A DNA stretch of 64,000 nucleotides, from positions 62,001 to 126,000 of the forward strand of contig NZ_JAAGWG010000011.1 in the NCBI RefSeq assembly GCF_010682065.1, in the 5' to 3' direction. The position numbers were made by a program, and so were the translations under genes. Of the stretch, positions 57,822 to 64,000 are shown in pieces. Numbering within the stretch: the stretch's first letter is position 1; each line of letters opens with the position of its first letter. Origin of the DNA: Blastococcus saxobsidens (GTDB lineage Bacteria; Actinomycetota; Actinomycetes; Mycobacteriales; Geodermatophilaceae). Under the pieces are notes generated by a model that worked only from the letters and a program-made list of their open reading frames with translations, was not told where the DNA came from and did no database searches.

Positions 57822-58945
57822 GCGGCCCGCCCGAGGCGGCGCAGGGCCAGTGCGGGAACGACCATGACGGCGCCGACGACCGCCATGGCCGGCGTCAGCG
57901 GCACGGCGACCACCAGGCCGGCGACGGTCAGGGGTGCGGCGAGGAGGGCGGCCGCTCGGAAGGTTCCGCTGGCCGCGATGGCCTCGCCACGCTCTTCCGG
58001 GTGGACGGCCTCTGCCGCGATGGCGGGGCCCAGGACCTGGACCGCCCCCGCCGCTACGCCGCTGACCGCAAGCACCAGGGTGGACAGGGCGACGCTCCAG
58101 GCCACCACGCCGGTCAGTCCCGTCGCGACACCTGTCAGGACGATGCCTGCGCCCAGTACCGGCATCGTCCAGCGTCCCCGCACCCGTGCCGCCATGGCGG
58201 TGCCCACGAGCGATGCGCCGTTCGCGGCGGCGACGAGCGCCCCGATCGTGGTGGCCGACTGGCGGGCCTGGTCCAGGGCGACGGGCACGTAGGAGGTGAG
58301 CAGTGCCCGCCAGGCGCCGGCGGTCATCCCCGCCCAGCATGCGACGTCGACCCCTGGTCGGCGCCACACCCGGCCCGGCGGGCGGTCTGCCGGGGGCACG
58401 AACGGTGGCAGTCGGTCCAGCAGGGCGTTGGGGATCAGCCCGAGCAGCGCCACGACGGCGGCCACGACGAGGGCGACCGCCGGGCTGTCCTCGGACAGCA
58501 CCCCGGCGAGGAGTGGCCCGGTCAGCAATCCGACGGAGGCGGCCAGGTTGACCTGCGCCAGGGCCCCGGCGGCACGCCCCGCCCCCCGGACGACGTGCGT
58601 CTGGCTGCCGGTCCAGAAGAGGGCGCGGGAGGCGCCCTGCAGCAGCTGGGCCGCGACGAAGGGCAGCAGTGCCGCGGAGGCGGCCACCACGGCGCAGCTG
58701 ACGGCGAGCAGCACGCCGGCGGCGGCGATCAGGATCCAGTCGGGCCAGCGGCGCATGGCCCAACCGAGGCCGAGCCGCACCAGCATCTGGGACAGGGCCG
58801 AGGCCGCCGTCAGCGCGCCGATCTCGAAGGCCGAGTACCCGGCTTCGATGGCCAGGAGGGGGAGCGCGACGCTGGCGATGCTCAGTGACACCGAGTAGAT
58901 CCCGGCACCCGCTGCCGATGCGAGGGAGTCCCGCCGATGCGCCAC
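57818..58945 (-). CDS. MFS transporter (MFS_1)
   Basis: This 375-residue carrier has about 12 hydrophobic segments ('GIYSVSLSIASVALPLLAIEAGYSAFEIGALTAASALSQML' region at the start) and a Pro-rich central loop 'PPFVPPADRPPGRVW'. GTG 58945 has GAGGGGGG upstream and places the first membrane segment about 15 residues in. No classic motif A is clear, as 'AMRRWPDW' replaces it. Degenerate GntR half sites are upstream, so regulation with the island is possible. Confidence 0.84.
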   Translation of the reverse strand: MAHRRDSLASAAGAGIYSVSLSIASVALPLLAIEAGYSAFEIGALTAASALSQMLVRLGLGWAMRRWPDWILIAAAGVLLAVSCAVVAASAALLPFVAAQLLQGASRALFWTGSQTHVVRGAGRAAGALAQVNLAASVGLLTGPLLAGVLSEDSPAVALVVAAVVALLGLIPNALLDRLPPFVPPADRPPGRVWRRPGVDVACWAGMTAGAWRALLTSYVPVALDQARQSATTIGALVAAANGASLVGTAMAARVRGRWTMPVLGAGIVLTGVATGLTGVVAWSVALSTLVLAVSGVAAGAVQVLGPAIAAEAVHPEERGEAIAASGTFRAAALLAAPLTVAGLVVAVPLTPAMAVVGAVMVVPALALRRLGRAA

Positions 58946-58990
58946 GCCCCACCCCCCTCGTCGTCCGGGAGGGTAGCAGTAGAGGTCTAA

Positions 58991-59009
58991 TGGTCTAACG
59001 GTCATACGG
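58991..59009. promoter_or_regulatory. Degenerate GntR-like half sites
   Basis: TGGT-CTA-ACGG and the overlapping CGGT-CAT-ACGG each match 6 of 8 fixed bases of the island palindrome. They lie 46-64 bp upstream of the MFS start at 58945. This is weaker than the other sites. Confidence 0.35.
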
Positions 59010-59375
59010 CGCGCTGTCCGACGGTGCGACACGGCAGCGGCCTTGCCGCACGATCGTCGAACCGCCGTGTGCACGTGCGGCGGTCAGCAGTCCTGTCTCG
59101 GTCGGAGTGAGCCGGAACCTGCGGGCATGGTGCTTCTCGTCCGCGGACCGTTCTGGCCGGCCCGTTCGGCATCGCACGGGGTCGGTGGGTGGCTCCGCGT
59201 TGCCGATCCCGGTGATCCCCACCGGTGACCGGGCCGGGGTCTGCCACCCGATCACGCCACGTCGAGCTCGCCGACAGCGGATCTTCTCGGCGGCGACCAA
59301 CCCCGGGCGTCCACTGCCCCGAGGCCGGAGAAGACAGCGTGCCCTCTGGTGGGACAACTAGGGTTCGGTGTCAAA
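59010..59375. other. Gap without a recognisable gene
   Basis: This gap of about 365 bp lies between the MFS promoter and the bicupin operator. Short open frames occur on both strands, but none has a ribosome site, family likeness or sensible length. I see no RNA gene and no strong hairpin. Confidence 0.5.
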
Positions 59376-59386
59376 TGGTCATACCA
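59376..59386. promoter_or_regulatory. GntR/FCD operator TGGT-CAT-ACCA before second bicupin
   Basis: This exact palindrome core (AATGGTCATACCAC) is 23 bp upstream of the bicupin start at 59410. Such closeness would block initiation when a repressor is bound. Confidence 0.75.
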
Positions 59387-59409
59387 CCGGTTCACCGAGG
59401 AGGCACTGC

Positions 59410-60645
59410 ATGGAGCAGGAACGGACGAAGTCCCAGAGCCGTGAGCAGACGGCACAGAACGTGCACGTCTACGACGACCACTACAAGAAGGCCCGCATCT
59501 ACGTGCGGGAGCTGGCCAGCAACCGGTACACCCTGACCGAGGAGCGGCGCGAGCGCGTCACGACCGTTCCCCGGGTCTGGACTCCGACCCTGGGGGAGGG
59601 CCTGAGCCTCAAGGAGAACTGGAACATCATCGACCCCGGTGACGAGCAGTTCCGCACGCAGAGCCTGCACCTGCACTTCGTCGTGATCCAGCCCAACGGG
59701 CGCAACGACGGGCACGGGCACCAGAACGAAGCCTTGTTCTACGTGCTCGAGGGCAACGGCTACGAGACGCACGACGGCAAGGACTATCCGTGGAGCGCCG
59801 GGGACGCCGTCGCGGTGCACAACGACTGCGTGCACTGGCACAACAACCCGGACCCCGAGAAGCGCGCGGTCTGCCTGGTGATGAAGCCCAAGCCGCTGTC
59901 GCTGTTCCTCGGCCTCACCTTCCAGGGGAAGATCGGCACCAAGCCGGCCGACGAGGACCAGTGGGAGCCGCGCACCGAGTGGCTGACCGCCCGTCCCGAG
60001 GGCGACGAGCTCGTCCCCAAGGTGCTCACGCCTGCCGACACCGAGTGGCAGTGGACCGAGTTCGGCCGCATCCGCCAGATCGCCGGCAAGGGCGCCCCGC
60101 TCCGGATCAAGGGCACCGACGCCTACCTGCACGAGATCCCGGCCGGCAGCCGTTCGGGCAAGCGGTGGCAGATGGCCGACGAGGCGGTGCACGTCCTCGA
60201 CGGCGAGGGTTACGACCTGCACTGGGACGTCGAGGCCGAGATCGCCGACCAGTTCTACGCGCGCGTGGCGAAGAAGCCCACGCGGTGGGACTGGAAGAAG
60301 GGCGACATGATCTGGGTGCCCCACAACACGATCGTCCAGCGCTTCAGCACCGGCACGGGGTCGGCGAAGCTCATCGGAGCGTCGAACAGCATCTACGCCG
60401 AACTGGGCTACTCCCGCGTCGTCCACTTCGAGAACGCGCCGGAGTTCGACGACGCGTCCCTGCGGGCCGCTGCGGGCGAAGGGTTCACCGCACCGCCGGT
60501 GGCTTCAGCCGGCCGCGACCGTGACCGCGACGGGGATCGCCCCGGCGCGGTCGCGGTCGTGCTCTCCGGTCAGCCGGGGGGTGCCGTCTCGGCCAGCACC
60601 GCGTCGAACGTCGCCAGGTCCAGCCGCGGGTCGGGCTCGGCCTGA
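59410..60645 (+). CDS. Bicupin protein, putative metal-dependent (di)oxygenase 2
   Basis: This 411-residue bicupin has a first barrel with 'NGRNDGHGHQNEALFYVLEGNGYETHDG' and 'VHNDCVHWHNNP', where the HGH, Glu and later His form a complete cupin metal site. The second barrel runs from 'GSRSGKRWQMADEAVHVLDGEGYDLHW' to 'WVPHNTIVQRFS', where the ligand set is less complete. Metal is thus likely in the N-terminal barrel, opposite to the 31569 bicupin. GAGGAGG precedes ATG 59410. The last 45 residues (Arg/Asp-rich, then Ala/Ser-rich) run 76 bp into the convergent AAA+ gene and look like an acquired tail. Confidence 0.84.
   Translation: MEQERTKSQSREQTAQNVHVYDDHYKKARIYVRELASNRYTLTEERRERVTTVPRVWTPTLGEGLSLKENWNIIDPGDEQFRTQSLHLHFVVIQPNGRNDGHGHQNEALFYVLEGNGYETHDGKDYPWSAGDAVAVHNDCVHWHNNPDPEKRAVCLVMKPKPLSLFLGLTFQGKIGTKPADEDQWEPRTEWLTARPEGDELVPKVLTPADTEWQWTEFGRIRQIAGKGAPLRIKGTDAYLHEIPAGSRSGKRWQMADEAVHVLDGEGYDLHWDVEAEIADQFYARVAKKPTRWDWKKGDMIWVPHNTIVQRFSTGTGSAKLIGASNSIYAELGYSRVVHFENAPEFDDASLRAAAGEGFTAPPVASAGRDRDRDGDRPGAVAVVLSGQPGGAVSASTASNVARSSRGSGSA
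60516..60559. terminator. Hairpin inside the bicupin 3' tail
   Basis: A 14-bp stem CGACCGTGACCGCG / CGCGGTCGCGGTCG (one T-G wobble) with a 16-base loop lies 11 bases past the AAA+ stop on the minus strand, but within the annotated bicupin frame. It may end AAA+ transcription. It would also fit as the bicupin terminator if that frame once stopped earlier. Confidence 0.6.
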
Positions 60646-62759
60646 TCCAGGTCGAGGGCCGCCAGCTTCGCGTTCTGCACGAGGAACGCGAGGTCGGCGC
60701 CGGTCATGCCGGCGGTCCGCTGGACCAGGTGCTCCACCACCCGGTCCAGGGTCAGGTTGCCGTCGAGCGCCGCACCGGCGAGGTGGATCCGGAGGATCTC
60801 ACCGCGACCGGCTTCCTCCGGCGGGCGGACCTCGAGGTGCACGCCGAACCTGCCCGGGCGCAGCGCCGCAGGGTCGACCATGGTCATCCGGTTGGTGGCG
60901 CCGATGACGAGCACCTGGCTGCGCTGCTCCATCCCGTCGAGCTCGGCCAGGAGCTGGTTGACCACCCGCTGCGGCGCCCGCGTGCCCTCGTGCTCGAGGT
61001 CGCTGCGCTTGGGGACGACCGCGTCCAGCTGGTCGAAGAACACGATGCACGGCGCCGCGCGCCGGGCGACGTCGAACACGCGACGCACGCTCTCCTCGGA
61101 CTCGCCCAGCCACTGGGAGAACAGCTCCGGGCCGTTGATCGGCAGGAAGTTCACGCCGGCCTCCCGGGCGATCGCCTGGGCGAGCAGCGTCTTGCCGGTG
61201 CCGGGTGGCCCGTAGAGCAGGACGCCGAGATTGCTCGACAGCCCGATCCGCTCGAACACCTCCGGGTGCCGCAGGGGCTTCTCGACGAGGTCGCGCAGCC
61301 GGCCCTTCACGTGCTCGAGGCCGCCGATGTCCGCCCACGTCACCCGTGGGTAGGTGATCAGCGACTCGCGCATCGCGGCCGGCTGCACCACCCGCAGGGC
61401 AGCGTCGAAGTCGTCGCGGGTGACGACGAGGTCGGCGGCGTCGGGGTAGGTCGCCATGGAGGGCGACTCGACGAACCGGGTCGATGCGCGGCGCAGCGCG
61501 TTGAGCCCGGCCTCCCGGCTGAGCTCCATGATGTCGGCACCCACGAACCCGTACGCGCGCTCGGCGATCGCCGGCAGCCCGGCCAGTGCGTCGTCGGCCA
61601 GGGGCATCTCCCGGGTCTGCACGCGGAGGATCTGCTCCCGCGCCTCGGTGCCGGGAGTCGGGAAGTGGATCTCTCGGTCGAAGCGGCCGGCCCGCCTCAG
61701 CGCCGGGTCGATCGCCTCCACGCGGTTGGTGGTGCCGATGACCAGCACGCCCTCGGCCTGCTTCAGGCCGTCCAGCAGCGCCAGCAACTGGGTCACCGTG
61801 CGCGCCTCGGTGGTGCTCGTGGCCATCCGCCGCGCCGGGGCGATGGCGTCGAGCTCGTCGACGAAGATGATCGACGGCGGGTTCAGGCTGGCCTCGGCGA
61901 AGATCTTGCGCAGGTTCGCCTCGGTCTCGCCGGAGAACGTACCGACGACCTCGGGCCCGTTGATGTAGAAGAGCTCGGCGTTGATCTCGTTGGCCACGCT
62001 GCGGGCCAGCAGTGTCTTCCCGGTGCCCGGTGCACCGTGGAAGATCACGCCTCGCGGCGGGTTGATGCCCAGCTGGCGGTACACCTGGGGGAACACCAGC
62101 GGCAGCTCGACGAACTCGCGGATCTCACGGATCTGCGCCGTCAGACCACCGACGTCCTCGAACGTCGTGTCCAGCACGGTCTCGGACGACTTGTCGTGGT
62201 CGTGCTCGTGGTCACCGGGTCCGTGGTGGTGGTCGTTCTGGACCATCCAGATCGTCGTCTCACCCGTGACGACGCCCTCGGTGCCGTCTCCGTCCGCCGG
62301 CGCGACGAAGTGGACCTCGTACGTGACGCCGGCCAGGGCCTCCGGCATGCGGACGTAGAGCAGCATGCCCGGGCGGACGGCGACCTGCTGCTCGGCGAGG
62401 ACGCGCCGCAGCGCGGGGACCAGCTGGGGGTCGAAGCGCTGACTCACGTCCAGCCCGGGCACCAGGGCGAGCTCCCGCGCCGCCGCCGGCTCCGCCCGCT
62501 CCAGTGTCACCTGCTCGTGCGGATAGGCCTTGAGCGCCTGTCGGGTGAACCGGTCGATGCGTACCGACCCGGCTCCCGGCTCGTCGACCGGGCCTGCCAC
62601 CCGGCACAGCACGCTGCGCCCGCGCTCCGTGGAGATCCGCACGACGTCCCCCTCGCCTGCTCCGACGGCCACGCCGACGTCCGGGGCCAGAACGGCCGCG
62701 CACAGGTGGGCGATCCGGTAGTCGATGGGGCGGGAATCGACGACGGCTGGCGATGGCAT
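60570..62759 (-). CDS. CDC48/VAT-type double AAA+ ATPase with His-rich insert and altered D2 Walker B
   Basis: This 729-residue protein has an N-domain (1-190) followed by two AAA+ modules. D1 has Walker A GAPGTGKT (about residue 241), Walker B IIFVDELDAIA and arginine-finger-type end 'RRAGRFDREIHF'. D2 has GPPGTGKT (about 518) but Walker B IVFFDQLDAVV, with Gln577 where the catalytic Glu belongs, so D2 probably binds but hardly hydrolyses ATP. A His/Asp-rich stretch HHHGPGDHEHDHD (177-189) joins the N-domain to D1. ATG 62759 follows GGAGT. An exact GntR operator is 55 bp upstream, and the bicupin gene is convergent. Confidence 0.92.
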   Translation of the reverse strand: MPSPAVVDSRPIDYRIAHLCAAVLAPDVGVAVGAGEGDVVRISTERGRSVLCRVAGPVDEPGAGSVRIDRFTRQALKAYPHEQVTLERAEPAAARELALVPGLDVSQRFDPQLVPALRRVLAEQQVAVRPGMLLYVRMPEALAGVTYEVHFVAPADGDGTEGVVTGETTIWMVQNDHHHGPGDHEHDHDKSSETVLDTTFEDVGGLTAQIREIREFVELPLVFPQVYRQLGINPPRGVIFHGAPGTGKTLLARSVANEINAELFYINGPEVVGTFSGETEANLRKIFAEASLNPPSIIFVDELDAIAPARRMATSTTEARTVTQLLALLDGLKQAEGVLVIGTTNRVEAIDPALRRAGRFDREIHFPTPGTEAREQILRVQTREMPLADDALAGLPAIAERAYGFVGADIMELSREAGLNALRRASTRFVESPSMATYPDAADLVVTRDDFDAALRVVQPAAMRESLITYPRVTWADIGGLEHVKGRLRDLVEKPLRHPEVFERIGLSSNLGVLLYGPPGTGKTLLAQAIAREAGVNFLPINGPELFSQWLGESEESVRRVFDVARRAAPCIVFFDQLDAVVPKRSDLEHEGTRAPQRVVNQLLAELDGMEQRSQVLVIGATNRMTMVDPAALRPGRFGVHLEVRPPEEAGRGEILRIHLAGAALDGNLTLDRVVEHLVQRTAGMTGADLAFLVQNAKLAALDLDQAEPDPRLDLATFDAVLAETAPPG

Positions 62760-62813
62760 GGGACTCCGTTCGACGGGGGGTTGCCTCCGGTGAATGCCCT
62801 GCAGGTCCACCGG

Positions 62814-62824
62814 TGGTCAGACCA
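62814..62824. promoter_or_regulatory. GntR/FCD operator TGGT-CAG-ACCA before AAA+ gene
   Basis: This exact palindrome core lies 55 bp upstream of the AAA+ start at 62759. It is identical in sequence to the 51055 site and marks the right end of the regulon. Confidence 0.75.
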
Positions 62825-63274
62825 TTGTGCCGAGTGGGCGGACGCTCGGGGTGCCCCCCTCGTTCCTCCTGTCGCCGAGTCCTCCGATCGAGGGTGCTCG
62901 CGACGAGTCTCCGGCGAGGTCGGAGCGGGCGCGTGGACACCGACGACGGCGAGCAGGACGGCTGGCGTTGCGCGCGCCTCTCTACAGCCCGACGCCGCTG
63001 GCATGCCGGATGACGCCAGGGCCGTAGCCGCCGGAGTCCTCCATCGCGCTCGCAGCCCGAGTGCCGCTCCGCCAGGGCTTCCCGGCCAGCAGCTGCTGAA
63101 CAGCGGGCGGTGCGCCTTCGGGGAACCTGAGCAATGGCGCACTCGACGTGCACCACGACGACCCGGCGTCCGGCTGGAGGTGGCCCCGCTCGTGCACGAC
63201 CTGGTCGACCCGCCAGGTTCACCGTCACTGCATCCGATGCCCTGGGACTTGTCTGGTGCACCTACGGTGAGCGC
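62825..63274. other. Gap without a recognisable gene
   Basis: About 450 bp separate the last GntR operator from VLRF1. Several short frames exist on both strands, but none has a ribosome site or a recognisable domain. It may be decayed sequence at the island border. No tRNA, direct repeat or integrase is visible. Confidence 0.5.
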
Positions 63275-63940
63275 ATGACCAGGCCCCGGCCGGCTGCGGG
63301 CGGCGGCCGGCGACTCGGTGTGGCCCCCGAGCGGCTGGGGCGCTGGCTGGACGGCGTCGCCACCCGGCACGGCGCCTTCACCGAGGTCGTCCCGGCCGAG
63401 GACGGGCTGCGGATCACCTGCGCCGACACCACCGCCGTCCGGCTGCGGGCCCCGTTCGGCTGGACGCCGGAGACGCCGCTGCTGGCCGGCTTCACCGCGG
63501 CCGCGCAGCAGGACCGGCGGGCCGCCGTGCTCCTCGTGCGCCGCGGCCGCTGGGCGGTCGGGGTCTTCGACGGCGCCCGGCTGGTGGTGTCCAAGGCGGA
63601 CGCCCGCCAGGTGCAGGGCCGGACGGCGGCCGGCGGGTGGTCGCAGCAGCGGTTCGCCCGGCGTCGCGCCAACCAGACCGACGCCGTCGTCGAGCACGCC
63701 GTGGAGACCGCCGCCCGGGTGCTCCTGCCGCACGCCGACGGGCTCGCGGCCCTCTTCCCCGGCGGGGACGCCGGCCTCGTCGACGAGGTGCTGGCCGACC
63801 CGCGGCTGCGCCTCCTGGCCGCGGTCCGGCGGGCCGGCCCGCTCGACGTCGGGGAGCCGACCAAGGCGGTGCTGCTGGAGACGCCGAAGCAGTTCCGCGC
63901 CGTGGACGTCCACATCGTGGAGCCCGGCGACCGGGCCTGA
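63275..63940 (+). CDS. acVLRF1-family peptidyl-tRNA hydrolase/release factor
   Basis: This 221-residue protein is the actinobacterial VLRF1 (Vms1-like release factor) type. The core 'TAAGGWSQQRFARRRANQTDAVV' contains the GGxSxxRF and catalytic Gln signature used to cut peptidyl-tRNA on stalled ribosomes. The N-terminal part has 'APERLGRWLDGVATRHG' and 'RAAVLLVRRGRWAVGVFDGARLVVSKADARQVQGRT' style strands (extracts). GGTGAG is four bases before ATG 63275. It is an ordinary chromosomal gene, so the catabolic island ends before it. Confidence 0.9.
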   Translation: MTRPRPAAGGGRRLGVAPERLGRWLDGVATRHGAFTEVVPAEDGLRITCADTTAVRLRAPFGWTPETPLLAGFTAAAQQDRRAAVLLVRRGRWAVGVFDGARLVVSKADARQVQGRTAAGGWSQQRFARRRANQTDAVVEHAVETAARVLLPHADGLAALFPGGDAGLVDEVLADPRLRLLAAVRRAGPLDVGEPTKAVLLETPKQFRAVDVHIVEPGDRA

Positions 63941-63948
63941 CCCCGGCG

Positions 63949-64000
63949 TCAGCCGACGGCGCTCACGGGCACCGGTGGGCCCGTCACCTCGGCGTCCAGC
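63949..64000 (-). CDS. Possible C-terminus of a minus-strand gene (partial)
   Basis: A TGA at 63949-63951 on the minus strand closes an open frame that runs off the window edge, ending LDAEVTGPPVPVSAVG. The codon pattern fits coding sequence, and the position 8 bp after the VLRF1 stop fits a convergent gene. Too short to identify. Confidence 0.35.
   Translation of the reverse strand, partial: LDAEVTGPPVPVSAVG

Noticed and set aside
59010..59375. Short minus-strand frame ending around 58995-59000 as a possible gene remnant
   Set aside because: It has no ribosome site and no recognisable domain; codon pattern is weak.
25149..62830. Island acquired as an integrative element
   Set aside because: No integrase, transposase, tRNA border or flanking direct repeat was found, and base composition looks like that of the neighbours by eye.
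62982..63197. 71-codon minus-strand frame in the gap before VLRF1
   Set aside because: No ribosome site, no family likeness, and overlapping frames of similar length exist on both strands.

Overview
The window is high-GC, densely packed DNA with GTG and TTG starts, ATGA/GTGA gene overlaps, strong GGAGG-type ribosome sites and GC-rich hairpin terminators. Family content (a GTP-dependent PEP carboxykinase, a mycothiol-type nitroreductase homologue, an actinobacterial VLRF1 release factor, DtxR/IdeR-type iron boxes, an MgtA-like mannosyltransferase) points to an actinobacterium, possibly Geodermatophilaceae. The family-level placement is inference. I saw no rRNA, tRNA, CRISPR array, phage or insertion-sequence gene.

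Region 1 (1-3.6 kb) is a siderophore-iron ABC importer on the minus strand (two permeases, ATPase, truncated binding lipoprotein) with two iron-box operators. Region 2 (3.6-25.2 kb) is mixed chromosomal content: thiol/peroxide enzymes, acetoacetyl-CoA synthetase, acyl-CoA dehydrogenase, a MerR regulator fused to a DNA sliding-clamp-like domain, a glycosyltransferase, an alpha-glucosidase, an FKBP isomerase, small regulators with visible operators, pckG and MFS exporters. Two neighbouring convergent genes at 19.99-21.67 kb (an SRPBCC/AHSA1 protein and an Old Yellow Enzyme homologue) are each broken by one in-frame stop codon.

Region 3 (25.2-62.8 kb) looks like one catabolic island for an aromatic or heteroaromatic carboxylate. 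It holds a TctABC carboxylate transporter, an extra TctC, an FbpABC-like ABC importer and several MFS carriers. Upper-pathway enzymes are a phthalate-4,5-dioxygenase-like Rieske oxygenase with ferredoxin and ferredoxin reductase, an FAD monooxygenase, two 4,5-dihydroxyphthalate-decarboxylase-like proteins, a zinc alcohol dehydrogenase, two 3-hydroxyisobutyrate-dehydrogenase-like enzymes and a class II aldolase/decarboxylase. The lower pathway has LigJ-like (4-oxalomesaconate hydratase) and LigK-like (CHA aldolase) enzymes that would give pyruvate plus oxaloacetate. No LigAB-type ring-cleavage dioxygenase is present, but there are two uncharacterised bicupins.

The island appears to be a single regulon. 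The palindrome TGGT-N3-ACCA, typical of FadR/FCD-type GntR repressors, stands before most of its transcription units (six exact copies and several near matches), and one such GntR gene lies in the middle (34376-35149). Within the regulon each bicupin is paired with an ATPase carrying a His/Asp-rich insert: one with an EutA-type reactivase (no eutBC in view), the other convergently with a CDC48-type double AAA+ ATPase whose second Walker B has Gln in place of the catalytic Glu. I propose, as inference only, that these are ATP-driven reactivation or metallation partners of the bicupin enzymes. Region 4 (62.8-64 kb) returns to ordinary genes (VLRF1).
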